Source: Pseudomonadota bacterium (GTDB taxonomy: Bacteria; Pseudomonadota; Gammaproteobacteria; Pseudomonadales; Oceanobacteraceae). From it: 64,000 nt of DNA. A model generated the notes under the pieces. The model saw only the letters and a program-made list of their open reading frames with translations. It did not search any database and was not told the DNA's origin. This document shows positions 1-8,701 of the stretch, piece by piece (position 1 is the stretch's first letter; each line of letters opens with the position of its first letter). Position numbers and translations under genes: made by a program. The stretch is from contig JAIXHJ010000003.1 in assembly GCA_030145845.1 (NCBI GenBank), positions 186,426 through 250,425 on the forward strand, in the 5' to 3' direction.

Positions 1-1516
1 AACGCGGCAGGGCTTCGTATTCGGCATCAGTCAGACTGCTGTACAGCGGGTCTTTATCTTCGCGCGCAACAATAATGTTGTTCAGGTCTTTGTAGTAAAT
101 CTCGGCTTTCCAGAACAGATCGGGGCTGACCTGATGCTCAATGCCCAGTTCATAGTGGGTGGCCTCAGGCTGCTGCAGTTCCTCATTGCCGAACGGCTCA
201 ACGAACAGGCCGAAATTCTGCGGCATAATATGGTGTTCACCATAGGCTTGGGTAAACCACCAGGTATCGCTGAACTGCCAGCGGCTGTGCACTCTGGGTT
301 CAGCGAAGTGCTGGTCGGTGTAATCATCCCACGACAGGGCAACTCCCGGCGTCAGCGTCCAGTCGGGGGTTACCGCCCAGGCATCAGCCAGGTGGGCGTC
401 GTAGTTATACACCACAGGTTTGCCGGAACCTGTGATGGTCTCTGTACCATCGACGATGCGGCAGTCGGGATCAAACTCGTCACAGGGCGGACCGGAAAAC
501 ACACCCTGATAACTGATATGGCTTTCGGTGATTTCTGCTCCCCAGCGCAGTTCGTGTTCATAGGTCAGCGGATAGGCGAACTGGCTGCGCAGGTTATAGT
601 CGTCGACTTTGACATCGAGCCGGTTGCTGCTGCCGATATTGAAGCTGAATTTCTGCTCCATATGTGACAGGCCGATTTTATGGCTGAGGCCGCTGTTATA
701 GAGTTTTTCCCACACCAGCCCCTGACTGTTGAAAAAGGCTTCGAAGTTAATATCGCCACTCAGACCGGGGTCCTGCAGAACCTGATCGGAATCGTCATCG
801 AACTGAATACCGGCTTTATCCCGCGAGCCAATCGCCTGGAACCAGATTTTTTCGTTGTCGCTCAGGCGGATTTCATACTTGCCCTGATAGTCGTAATACT
901 CCGGTAGCGTGGTCAGTTCAAAGTCTTCATCGTCGAGAAAATTCTCAATGTAATACTGAAATAAACTCTGTCTGGCAGCGATATAAAAGCTCTGATTGTC
1001 ATTGACCGGCTGTTCGTAAAAAATACCGGCCTTCAGGAAGCTGGCATCAATAATCAGCTGACGGCGGTCGTAATAAGGCGAGCGTGAATCGGCTTCAATC
1101 ACGGCTCCGGTAGCATTGTTGTACTGCGGCTCAAAGGCGGCGGTTTCGAGGCGGAAATTTTCAATCACGTTATCGCTGAGAATACTGCTGCTGTCGGAAT
1201 GAAAAATATAGCCGACCGGCATAAAGTCGATAACGTACTGATTATCATCGGGTGATGAACCACGCACCGCGGGTTCCGATGCCCGTCCGGAAGCGAAGGT
1301 CACACCGGGCAGGGTGTTGATGGCGGCCAGTGGATCATTGCCGCTGCCCGGTACTTTCAGCAGTTTTTCGGTGCTGATGCGGGTCAGGGGTTCTTCCCTG
1401 CCGCTGATTTCGACCTTATCCAGCTGCACGGCTGCCGTGTCGTCTTCAGCAACGGCAGTCAGTGGCAGACAGCCGATCAGCAGCGCCGGCAGAGGTCCTT
1501 TCCGGAGTATTTTCAT
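1..1516 (-). CDS. TonB-dependent outer-membrane receptor, C-terminus cut by the window edge
   Basis: About 505 residues are visible and the frame is still open at the left edge. The start ATG at 1516 follows an AGGGA ribosome site 7 bases upstream and gives a signal peptide (MKILRK, then a hydrophobic stretch ending AVAE). A plug domain follows at about residues 28-145 (LTRIS, INTLPGV, PAVRGSSP, ETAAFEPQYNNATGAVIEAD), then the beginning of a beta-barrel rich in aromatic and acidic strands. This is the usual layout of a TonB-gated receptor importing a ligand across the outer membrane. The substrate cannot be read from what is visible. It lies 100 bases downstream of cfa on the same strand but does not overlap it, so it probably has its own transcription unit. 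Family assignment is secure; ligand unknown. Confidence 0.9.
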   Translation of the reverse strand, partial: MKILRKGPLPALLIGCLPLTAVAEDDTAAVQLDKVEISGREEPLTRISTEKLLKVPGSGNDPLAAINTLPGVTFASGRASEPAVRGSSPDDNQYVIDFMPVGYIFHSDSSSILSDNVIENFRLETAAFEPQYNNATGAVIEADSRSPYYDRRQLIIDASFLKAGIFYEQPVNDNQSFYIAARQSLFQYYIENFLDDEDFELTTLPEYYDYQGKYEIRLSDNEKIWFQAIGSRDKAGIQFDDDSDQVLQDPGLSGDINFEAFFNSQGLVWEKLYNSGLSHKIGLSHMEQKFSFNIGSSNRLDVKVDDYNLRSQFAYPLTYEHELRWGAEITESHISYQGVFSGPPCDEFDPDCRIVDGTETITGSGKPVVYNYDAHLADAWAVTPDWTLTPGVALSWDDYTDQHFAEPRVHSRWQFSDTWWFTQAYGEHHIMPQNFGLFVEPFGNEELQQPEATHYELGIEHQVSPDLFWKAEIYYKDLNNIIVAREDKDPLYSSLTDAEYEALPR

Positions 1517-1581
1517 AGCGTGTTCCCTGATGGTACCGGGCGGATATTAGCAGCTTAAACTGAACAGAATATGAACTTTTT

Positions 1582-1610
1582 CCTGCAGCCGTAGTATGAA
1601 CGGCTGCAGG
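1582..1610. other. 11-bp perfect hairpin between cfa and the TonB receptor
   Basis: CCTGCAGCCGT (1582-1592) and ACGGCTGCAGG (1600-1610) form a perfect 11-bp stem with a 7-base loop, just after the cfa stop codon. A run of A, not T, follows it in the direction of cfa transcription, so it is not a textbook intrinsic terminator. It may act as a 3' stabilising stem-loop or a weak terminator. Confidence 0.5.
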
Positions 1611-1616
1611 TGCTGT

Positions 1617-2870
1617 TCACACGGCAGCCGCCAGCGGCTGGCGCCGGTTCAGTGGCTTGGCGAACAACAGCTGTACATCACCGATGACCCGTTCAGCAAA
1701 ACCGCCTTCACAGTAGCTGAAATAAAAATCCCACAAACGGATAAAGGTTTCATCGTACCCCAGTGTACGGATCTGCTGGCGCTGCTCAAGAAAGCGCTGG
1801 CGCCAGAGTGCCAGTGTTCTGGCGTAGTGCGGGGTAATGTCTTCCAGGTTGACCAGTTTCATATCACTGCTGACCGCAACGGACTGACAGATGGCGCTGA
1901 CACAGGGAATAAAGCTGCCGGGAAAAATATAGCGTTTAATAAAGTCGACTTCTTTTTTTGCCTGCTGATAGCGCTGGTCATCAATAGTAATGGCCTGGAT
2001 CAGCGCCAGACCATCGTCTTTCAGTCGTTTACTGCAGACGGCAATATAGGTATCGAGATACTGATAACCGACGGCTTCAATCATTTCGATGGACACCAGC
2101 TTGTCGTATTGACCATCAAGTTCGCGGTAATCTTTTTTCAGCAGGGTGATTTTATCCTGCAGCCCGGCGGCACGGATTTTCTCTGCGGCCCATTCGTACT
2201 GCTGCTCAGAAATGGTGGTTGTGGTTACCCGGCAGCCATAATGGCTGGCGGCATAAATGGCCATGCTGCCCCAGCCGCTGCCGATTTCCAGCAGATGGTC
2301 ACTTTCACTCAGCGCCAGCTTGCGGCAGATACGCTCCATTTTGTGCAGCGATGCCTGTTCCAGTGTGGCATCAGGCGACGGAAAAACAGCGCTGGAATAC
2401 ATCATGGTCGGATCAAGGAAAAGGCTGAACATGTCATTGCCAAGATCGTAATGGGCAGCAATATTGCGCCGCGATCCTTTTTCGGTATTCCGGTTCAGGG
2501 CGTGAAAAATTTTCAGTAAGGCTTTACCGGCGTTGGCCAGGCCGCCATCAATGCGGTCAACAATATCTTTATTGCGCGCCAGAATACGTATCAGCCGCGG
2601 CAGGTCATCACTGTCCCAGTCTCCGGTCATATAGGACTCGCCAGCGCCGACGCTGCCGTTCAGAGCAATGCTGCGGTAGGCTTCGCTGTCACGGATAATA
2701 ATGGCCGCGGTTAATGCTTTTTCCTCCGGGTTACCGAAGGTGAGGGTATTGCTGCCTTCACATACACGGATGCAGCCGCTGTGCAGCTGGCTGAGCGTAT
2801 TCAACAAACCCCGCCGGCAGATACGGTCCAGCCAGGGCATGGCGTCAGGCGTCAGTGTCAGGCTTTTCAT
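1617..2870 (-). CDS. cfa: Cyclopropane-fatty-acyl-phospholipid synthase family protein
   Basis: Adds a methylene group from S-adenosylmethionine across cis double bonds of membrane phospholipid acyl chains. The methyltransferase core is clear: LLEIGSGWGS (SAM loop), LVSIEMIEAVGYQ, and the C-terminal DFYFSYCEGGFAERVIGDVQ segment that matches the conserved Cys region of Cfa. The start at 2870 (MKSLTLTPD) is chosen because AAGGAG lies 7 bases upstream; this gives 417 residues, a normal length. The frame stays open to 2972, but that extension lies inside the preceding DUF1365 gene. It overlaps that gene by 26 bases and is the last gene of the light/stress operon. A desaturase five genes upstream could supply the double bonds that this enzyme modifies. 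Confidence 0.93.
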   Translation of the reverse strand: MKSLTLTPDAMPWLDRICRRGLLNTLSQLHSGCIRVCEGSNTLTFGNPEEKALTAAIIIRDSEAYRSIALNGSVGAGESYMTGDWDSDDLPRLIRILARNKDIVDRIDGGLANAGKALLKIFHALNRNTEKGSRRNIAAHYDLGNDMFSLFLDPTMMYSSAVFPSPDATLEQASLHKMERICRKLALSESDHLLEIGSGWGSMAIYAASHYGCRVTTTTISEQQYEWAAEKIRAAGLQDKITLLKKDYRELDGQYDKLVSIEMIEAVGYQYLDTYIAVCSKRLKDDGLALIQAITIDDQRYQQAKKEVDFIKRYIFPGSFIPCVSAICQSVAVSSDMKLVNLEDITPHYARTLALWRQRFLEQRQQIRTLGYDETFIRLWDFYFSYCEGGFAERVIGDVQLLFAKPLNRRQPLAAAV

Positions 2871-3729
2871 GGTTGCGCTCCTTGCCCGGCCGGGCAGATG
2901 TATGAGTGTCTTGTTGGCGGCTGTGCGGGTGATCATAAAAACGGCAGCGCCGCAGCCACAGTCTGAGAGCATTCCAGTAAATGCCCCACCATACTTTCAT
3001 TGTCATAAAGGGATACTGCCAGAGTACCGATGACATAATGCTGCGGCTGAACGGCCGGCGGCTGAGGCTCAGGGTGGCATCAAAATCGCGGTGACCGCCG
3101 TTGCTGTTGTTCAGGGTTTCCATATGAATCAGCAGTCCGTCACCGGGTTCGTTCAGAAGCCAGTGGTATTCCATATTCATCGGATTGAAGGGCGAAACAT
3201 GAAAGCGTTTGGCAAAGCGGTAACGGTAGCGGCTGGTGTGGCGGCGCGGATACACAGCCGTGGCGGCAATGCCTTTACTCTGCTGACGGGTTGACAGCAG
3301 ATAGTGAAAACGTTCACGCCATGGCGTGTTGGTAATCTCAGCCAGAATACCAGCCAGAGAACCGTCCTGGCGGTAACCAAAATAAAAACTGACCGGGTTC
3401 ATAATAAAACCAAAATAGCGCAGGTTAGTCAGCAGGCGCACGGAGCTGATCTGTTCATCGAGTTGCTGATCAAACGCCTGGATAACCCGGGCTTTCAGAT
3501 CGGCGGCGGTGTTTTCAGCCGCCTCTTTGGCGGCGTAAAAATCGCTGCGGCAGAAGCGTGCTAGAGCAAAACCTCCCGCCCTGCAGCGCCACAACGGATG
3601 CTGTTGCATCAGGGTTTCCGTTTCATCAAGGTCGAGCAGTACCATAAAAACCCGGTACTGCAGCTGATGTGACAGCGGTGCATAACGACGGTGTCTGACC
3701 CAGCCTTCATAAATGGCGCTGTTGTCCAT
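2845..3729 (-). CDS. DUF1365 family protein
   Basis: A 294-residue cytoplasmic protein of the DUF1365 (COG3496) family. Family hallmarks are the N-terminal YEGWVRHRRYAPLSHQLQYR block and RYFGFIMNPVSFYFGYR, followed by EITNTPWRERFHY and the HVSPFNPMNMEYHW block. The biochemical role is not established, but members almost always sit between an FAD-dependent amine-oxidase-like protein and a Cfa-type methyltransferase, as here, implying a step in fatty-acyl or lipid modification. Its start codon overlaps the preceding stop (TGATG), so translation is coupled. Product unknown beyond the family. Confidence 0.88.
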   Translation of the reverse strand: MDNSAIYEGWVRHRRYAPLSHQLQYRVFMVLLDLDETETLMQQHPLWRCRAGGFALARFCRSDFYAAKEAAENTAADLKARVIQAFDQQLDEQISSVRLLTNLRYFGFIMNPVSFYFGYRQDGSLAGILAEITNTPWRERFHYLLSTRQQSKGIAATAVYPRRHTSRYRYRFAKRFHVSPFNPMNMEYHWLLNEPGDGLLIHMETLNNSNGGHRDFDATLSLSRRPFSRSIMSSVLWQYPFMTMKVWWGIYWNALRLWLRRCRFYDHPHSRQQDTHTSARPGKERNHEKPDTDA

Positions 3730-4991
3730 CAGAGGGTGACTCCGAGCGTTTCAGTCACCCGCAGGGCGCTGATAACCCCGTCCTCGTGAAAACCGTTGAA
3801 CCAGTAAGCACCACAGAAGTGACTGCGGTTATGGTTGCTGATTTCATGGTGGCGCTGCTGTGCAGCAAAGGCACGCAGACTGAAAACCGGATGATGATAG
3901 GTAAAGCGGCGGATGATTTTATCCGGATCAATACGCGCGGTTTTATTCAGGGTGACGCAGAAGTCCACCGGGCAGTCGGCAAAATTCTGCAGCCGGTTCA
4001 TGTAATAGGTGACACCCACGGTATCCTGAGGGTTGGCAGCGGTGTGGTAATTCCACGCGGCTCTGGCCAGCGGGCGTGTTGGCAGCAGGCTGCTGTCAGT
4101 ATGCAGCACCACGTCATTTTCCTGGTATGGAATCGCACCGAGAATATCGCGCTCAGCGGCTGACGGATCGGCCAGCATCGCCAGCGCCTGATCACTGTGG
4201 CAGGCAAAAATAATCTGATCAAAACGTTCAGCACCCGCTGACGAGAATACACTGACACCATCACGGTGGCGGATAACGCGGGTAACGGCGGTGTTGGTGT
4301 AAAGGCTGTCCTGTGGCAGATCGCTGACGATTTTCTCCACATAGCTGCGGGAACCATGGCTGACAACCCGCCATTGTGGCCGCTCATCCACACTGAGCAT
4401 GCCGTGATTATTAAAGAAACGCAGGAAAAAGAATAACGGGAATTCCATCATGGCGGCTTCGCTGGCGGACCATATCGCGGCTCCCATGGGAATAATGTAA
4501 TAGCGGCTGAAATAAGCGCTGTATTTTTTACGCTGCAGGTAGCTGCCCAGCGTTTCCTGTTTGTCGACCGTACCGAGAACCAGCTCTTCGCGGGTTTCGC
4601 GGTTAAAACGCAGTATTTCGCGGATCATGCGCAGAAACGCCGGGTTAACCAGATTACGGCGCTGGGCAAATAAGGTATTCAGTGTATGTCCGTTGTATTC
4701 CAGCCCTGATTGTTCACTGCGCACGCTGAAACTCATATCAGAATCTTCACTGGCGACGCCCAGTTTATCCAGCAGGCGGATAAAATTCGGATAGGTCCAG
4801 TCATTGAATACAATAAACCCTGTATTGACCGGCCATACCTTGTCGCCGACTGTGACGTCGGTGGTCTGTGTATGACCGCCGATGTAATCCTCTGCTTCAT
4901 ACAGGGTGATGTCATATGTATCTTTCAGCAGCCAGGCAGAGGTCAGGCCGGAGATGCCGGAACCGATAATGGCAATGCGTTCTTTTTTCAC
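3729..4991 (-). CDS. NAD/FAD-dependent amine-oxidase-like flavoprotein
   Basis: A 420-residue flavoprotein starting with a dinucleotide-binding motif (IAIIGSGISGLTSAW) and the second-strand acidic block (LYEAEDYIGGHTQT) of the amine oxidase/phytoene desaturase-like superfamily (COG2907). It pairs with DUF1365 and Cfa in many light-regulated and stress clusters, where modification of unsaturated fatty acids is suspected. The start overlaps the upstream SnoaL-like gene by four bases (ATGA). The C-terminus contains SHFCGAYWFNGFHEDGV, a conserved block of this subfamily. Redox chemistry on a lipid is inference; the flavin fold is clear. Confidence 0.87.
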   Translation of the reverse strand: MKKERIAIIGSGISGLTSAWLLKDTYDITLYEAEDYIGGHTQTTDVTVGDKVWPVNTGFIVFNDWTYPNFIRLLDKLGVASEDSDMSFSVRSEQSGLEYNGHTLNTLFAQRRNLVNPAFLRMIREILRFNRETREELVLGTVDKQETLGSYLQRKKYSAYFSRYYIIPMGAAIWSASEAAMMEFPLFFFLRFFNNHGMLSVDERPQWRVVSHGSRSYVEKIVSDLPQDSLYTNTAVTRVIRHRDGVSVFSSAGAERFDQIIFACHSDQALAMLADPSAAERDILGAIPYQENDVVLHTDSSLLPTRPLARAAWNYHTAANPQDTVGVTYYMNRLQNFADCPVDFCVTLNKTARIDPDKIIRRFTYHHPVFSLRAFAAQQRHHEISNHNRSHFCGAYWFNGFHEDGVISALRVTETLGVTL

Positions 4992-5410
4992 AACATATTC
5001 TCCTTCAGACGGCGTATGGCCCAGCCGAGCAGGGGAAGGTGTTCATAGAGCATGGCGCCGCCATCAAAATAATCCTGGTGACGGATGATCCGCTGGTTCT
5101 GCCACTGCAGTTCGGAGCAACCCTCCAGGCAGATTTCCTGTCCGCGGTTGATACGTGGGTGCGAGTAATACAGGGTCCAGCGTTCAATACTGAACTCCGC
5201 GGTGGTGATGGCAGGGTGGAAATCAAACCGTATGCTGTTCACATTGCGGTACAGGGCAGAGAAATAATCCGTCAGTGCCGCCAGTCCCCGGATGTCATGG
5301 AAAGGGTCGCGGAAATGAATATGTGCGGCATAGCATTCTGCCAGTAATGGCTGCGATATGTTGCTCTGGTTGAGTGTCCGGTACAGGTGTTGAAAATGCT
5401 CACTGTTCAT
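4988..5410 (-). CDS. SnoaL-like/NTF2-fold protein
   Basis: A 140-residue protein predicted to adopt the cone-shaped NTF2/SnoaL fold: helical N-terminus, then AHIHFRDPFHDIRGLAAL and a run of beta-strands ending RIIRHQDYFDGGAMLYEHLPLLGWAIRRLK. That strand pattern (RHQDYFD) is typical of nuclear-transport-factor-2-like proteins of photolyase/LitR clusters. The family includes small isomerases and binding proteins; no substrate can be assigned. It overlaps both neighbours by four bases, so it is part of the same coupled operon. Confidence 0.8.
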   Translation of the reverse strand: MNSEHFQHLYRTLNQSNISQPLLAECYAAHIHFRDPFHDIRGLAALTDYFSALYRNVNSIRFDFHPAITTAEFSIERWTLYYSHPRINRGQEICLEGCSELQWQNQRIIRHQDYFDGGAMLYEHLPLLGWAIRRLKENML

Positions 5411-6366
5411 TCTTTTTTCCCTGTGCTTAAAGCGTTATTACGCCCTTCCTGCAGTATCTTTTCCGGTACCGGATTCAGGTCGTGGATAATGCCGGCAAAG
5501 CTCATCAGCTTCAGCAGCAGCCAGGTGATATCCAGCTCCCACCAGTAAAAGCCCTGGCGTGCCGAGACCGGGAAACGGTGGTGGTTGTTGTGCCAGCCTT
5601 CGCCCAGGGTCAGTAATGCCAGCAAGGCGTTGTTGCGGCTTTCGTCGCGGGTGGCAAAACGTTGTTTGCCCCAGATATGGCCAAGTGAATTAATCGTGAC
5701 GGTGGAATGAAACAGCAGCACGGTGGAAATAAAAAATCCCCAGACAACCAGCTGCAGGCCATTGGTGTGCAGCTGTGGCTGATACCGTTCCAGCAGCGCC
5801 CCGCTGAGATAGAGCACAATCAACAGCAGTACCGGGGCCGCCGTATCGTAGCGGTCAAGCCAGCGCAGTTCCGGGTAACGGGCAAAATCTTTGATGCGCT
5901 GAAACTGTGTGCGGAACGACGCATCACAGGTAAACCAGCCGGCGTGACTCCACCAGAAACCGCGTCTGACCGGTGAATGCAGGTCCTGTTCGGTATCGGC
6001 ATACAGATGATGGCTGCGGTGATGGGCAGCCCACCAGAGTGGCCCGCGCTGGGCGGCCATGTTGCCCAGAAGGGCAAAAATAAACTGCCAGCCACGGGAC
6101 GTTTTATAGGCACGGTGGGAAAAATAACGGTGATAAAAGGCAGTGATGGCAAACAGCCGTAACCAGTAAAGCATCAGGCAGGTGATCAGAGCCGTGCTGC
6201 TGACACCGGTCAGCAGCACCAGCAGGCAGCCCAGATGCAGCAGAATAAAGGGCAGCAGACGCAGCAGATTAAAGCGTGTACTGGTGAGTTCTTCTTCCGG
6301 CGCCGCCCAGGAGTCGGCCCAGCGGATAATATTGCGCCAGCGGGAGCGCTTGCTGATGCTGTTCAC
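5407..6366 (-). CDS. Acyl-CoA/acyl-lipid delta-9-type fatty acid desaturase
   Basis: A membrane di-iron desaturase of 319 residues. The three histidine boxes are intact: HRYFSH, HRSHH and HNNHH, with the spacing of stearoyl-CoA desaturases. Hydrophobic segments lie near residues 33-75 and 175-225. It would introduce a cis double bond into membrane acyl chains, which the Cfa of the same operon could cyclopropanate. It overlaps the photolyase gene and the SnoaL-like gene by four bases each. Desaturases are regular members of light-induced LitR/PplR regulons, consistent with its position here. Chain length and regiospecificity cannot be read from the sequence. Confidence 0.92.
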   Translation of the reverse strand: MNSISKRSRWRNIIRWADSWAAPEEELTSTRFNLLRLLPFILLHLGCLLVLLTGVSSTALITCLMLYWLRLFAITAFYHRYFSHRAYKTSRGWQFIFALLGNMAAQRGPLWWAAHHRSHHLYADTEQDLHSPVRRGFWWSHAGWFTCDASFRTQFQRIKDFARYPELRWLDRYDTAAPVLLLIVLYLSGALLERYQPQLHTNGLQLVVWGFFISTVLLFHSTVTINSLGHIWGKQRFATRDESRNNALLALLTLGEGWHNNHHRFPVSARQGFYWWELDITWLLLKLMSFAGIIHDLNPVPEKILQEGRNNALSTGKKE

Positions 6367-7808
6367 CGGATTTCCTCCGTGACTGCGTCTGCACGGCTGT
6401 TTTTAAAGGCATCCAGCGCCCGCTGGCGGGCAAATTTATGTTCCACCACCGGTTGCGGATAATCACACCGCTGGCGCTCCGCCGGCGCTGGCCATTGTCT
6501 GGATGATGCCGGCAGGGAGGCCAGCTGAGGCAGCATGGCGGCAATAAATTCTCCTTCTGCATCGAATCGTTCTGACTGGGTTACCGGATTGAAAATACGG
6601 AAATACGGCACGCCGTCGGCACCAGTGGAGGCACTCCACTGCCAGCCACCGTTATTGGCGGCGAGATCGGCATCAACCAGCCAGTAATTAAAAAAAGCTT
6701 CACCCCGGCGCCAGTCGATCAGCAGATGTTTGCTGAGAAACATGGCGCTGATCATGCGCAGCCGGTTGTGCATCCAGCCGGTCTGGCGTAACTGGATGAT
6801 GGCGGCATCGACGATGGGGTAGCCGGTGCGTCCTTCACTCCAGCGGCGGAAGTCGTCCTCGCTGCTGCGCCAGCGTACGGATTCTGTGTCTTCTTTGAAT
6901 GCGCGGTGTTTGCACAGCTGCGGAAAAGCGACCAGCAGGTGGCGGTAAAATTCGCGCCAGATCAGTTCACTGATCCAGCAGTCGGCACCGGCGTTACCAC
7001 CACTGAGCTGACCATGATTGGCCTGCACCGCGCTGTACAGACACTGCCGTGGGGACAGGATGCCCAATGACAGTTCAAACGACAGTTGGCTGGTGGCTGG
7101 CGCTGAGGGAATATCGCGCTGGTTTTTATAGGCACTTAGTCTGCCGCCAATAAAGGCTTCCAGTTTTTCGTGGGCAGCATCCTCTGCCACCGGCCACAGT
7201 GGGTCCGGCTGTGCCGCCGGTAACGGATTTTCCTGCTGCCAGCGGCTGATGGCCTGCTGCAGTTGCGCCGCTAATGGTGGCCGTGGCACCGGCGCTGCCA
7301 GTGGCGCCGATAACTGACGCTCAGCCAGTGGCAGCCAGGCTTTTTTAAACGGGGTAAAAACTTTGAACGGCAGCTGCTGACGGGTTTCGACGGCGCCGGG
7401 TGGCAGCAGGCACTGATCATGAAAGCGGTTGCATTCCGTGCCCTGTTCACGGCACCAGCGTACAAACTGAATATCACGGTGCCGTTCATTCACTTCATAT
7501 TCACTGTTGAACGACACAGATTTTACCGCCAGATCTGTACAGAGTGCCTGCAGCAGCTGCAGGCTGTGGCTGAATGTATCGCCGTGCAGAATCAGTAACG
7601 GAATACCACGATCTGCCAGCTCCTGTTGCAGTGTCAGCGCGCGGTTGTGCAATAACTGAATTTTACGCGGGCCAAGGCCATGCTGCTGCCATTGCGCCGG
7701 TGTCAGAAAAAAAACGGCCACCACCGTGTCAGTCTGCCGGCAGGCATGGCTTAAGGCCGGATTATCTGCACAGCGCAGATCGGTGCGGAACCATACTAAG
7801 TGCGTCAC
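6363..7808 (-). CDS. phrB: Deoxyribodipyrimidine photolyase (class I CPD photolyase)
   Basis: Repairs UV-induced cyclobutane pyrimidine dimers using light energy captured by FAD and an antenna cofactor. The 481-residue protein begins with the photolyase N-domain (HLVWFRTDLRCADNPAL) and carries the C-terminal FAD domain, including EGRTGYPIVDAA, GWMHNRLRM, DADLAANNGGWQWSASTG and YFRIFNPVTQS. The tryptophans of the electron-transfer chain fall in the expected blocks. The first codon overlaps the stop of the MerR regulator gene by four bases. Co-transcription with a LitR-like regulator is the classical arrangement for light-inducible repair. Cryptochrome-like signalling is possible but less likely because the residues typical of a repair enzyme are present. 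Confidence 0.95.
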   Translation of the reverse strand: MTHLVWFRTDLRCADNPALSHACRQTDTVVAVFFLTPAQWQQHGLGPRKIQLLHNRALTLQQELADRGIPLLILHGDTFSHSLQLLQALCTDLAVKSVSFNSEYEVNERHRDIQFVRWCREQGTECNRFHDQCLLPPGAVETRQQLPFKVFTPFKKAWLPLAERQLSAPLAAPVPRPPLAAQLQQAISRWQQENPLPAAQPDPLWPVAEDAAHEKLEAFIGGRLSAYKNQRDIPSAPATSQLSFELSLGILSPRQCLYSAVQANHGQLSGGNAGADCWISELIWREFYRHLLVAFPQLCKHRAFKEDTESVRWRSSEDDFRRWSEGRTGYPIVDAAIIQLRQTGWMHNRLRMISAMFLSKHLLIDWRRGEAFFNYWLVDADLAANNGGWQWSASTGADGVPYFRIFNPVTQSERFDAEGEFIAAMLPQLASLPASSRQWPAPAERQRCDYPQPVVEHKFARQRALDAFKNSRADAVTEEIR

Positions 7809-8701
7809 TGGGTTTCTCCTGCAGCGGAGCTGCCCGCTGCTGCAATAAAGTCGCGGATCTGCCGTGCGCAGTTACCCTGCAGATGGGTAATGGCGGCATG
7901 ATGGTCAGGAACCGGCCCGGGGCCGGAAGGCGGTGTGCCGGATATCGCCAGCGGCAGGGGAGGGGTGTGGCAGAACGACAGCCAGCTTTGCTGGCGGCTT
8001 TTCGTCAGCGGATAAAAATGTCCCCATAAATACGCCGCACCGGTTATTGAGGCAGTGTCGCGGATATCCTCCGGGGTTAAACCCGTGCCGTAATATTCAC
8101 AGCGGTAATCCGCAGCGGCGAGCGCGCAGGCACAGATCAGCAGTTCGGTTTCCGCCTGTTCATCATTACCGAAAAACAGCACCACCGGTCCGGTGTTATG
8201 ACGCTGATGCTGCAGCAGCAGGCTGTTCAGTTTGCGCTGCAGTAAGCGGATAAAAATTTTAGCGGCCACGCTGGCCGGCTGCTCACTGCGCAGGTGGGTA
8301 ATGACCGGCTGCAGGCAGTGCTGGTAATAAAACGCCAGTGGATAGGAGGCAAAGCCGGCATTCCATAACTCGTCCAGTGTGCGGCTGTTCAGTTGCCGCG
8401 CGGCCTGCAGCATCTGCTGTTGCTGACTCTGCCATTCCTGTTCCTGCGGGGCACTCTGTCCGCTGCCGTTTTTCAGCAGCAGCCGGACCTGGCGGATGGG
8501 GTAACCCTGATCCAGCCAGTACAGGATGTGTTTTACATGGCGGATATGCTCGTCGGTATAAAACCTGTGGCCTTTGGCGGTGCGCTGCGGGCGGATAATG
8601 CCGTAACGCCGCTCCCAGGCGCGCAGGGTTACCGGATTAACGCCGGTCAGGCGGGCAAACTCGCGGATCGGATAGCTGTTGCTGTCATCCAGCCGGTTCA
8701 T
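7805..8701 (-). CDS. MerR-family regulator of the LitR/CarH type with a degenerate cobalamin domain
   Basis: Residues 10-80 form a MerR winged helix (PIREFARLTGVNPVTLRAWE, then RRYGIIRP and GHRFYTDE). Residues about 95-165 are helical and 170-285 resemble the B12-binding Rossmann domain of CarH/LitR (VVLFFGNDEQAETELLIC, YYGTGLTPEDI). The adenosylcobalamin determinants are missing: the ExHxxG ligand motif reads E181-Q-A183-E-T-E186, and the upstream Glu-His pair is replaced near A147-K148. This matches the class II LitR (PplR) group known from Pseudomonas, which represses photolyase and lipid genes in the dark without binding B12. It sits in the operon it probably controls, overlapping both neighbours. 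How it senses light is not visible here; no LOV protein is encoded in the window. Confidence 0.85.
   Translation of the reverse strand: MNRLDDSNSYPIREFARLTGVNPVTLRAWERRYGIIRPQRTAKGHRFYTDEHIRHVKHILYWLDQGYPIRQVRLLLKNGSGQSAPQEQEWQSQQQQMLQAARQLNSRTLDELWNAGFASYPLAFYYQHCLQPVITHLRSEQPASVAAKIFIRLLQRKLNSLLLQHQRHNTGPVVLFFGNDEQAETELLICACALAAADYRCEYYGTGLTPEDIRDTASITGAAYLWGHFYPLTKSRQQSWLSFCHTPPLPLAISGTPPSGPGPVPDHHAAITHLQGNCARQIRDFIAAAGSSAAGETQ

Noticed and set aside
1596-2519. Long plus-strand open frame (307 codons) opposite cfa
   Set aside because: It is antisense to a clear methyltransferase; the codons read as low-similarity shadow and there is no ribosome site. The same applies to long shadows opposite the receptor fusion (20080-21030), the histidine kinase (28429-29532), the GltB-like gene (12953-13897) and mqo (40427-41356).
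2871-2972. Upstream extension of cfa
   Set aside because: It lies inside the DUF1365 coding sequence, is not conserved in type, and the ATG at 2870 has a good AAGGAG.
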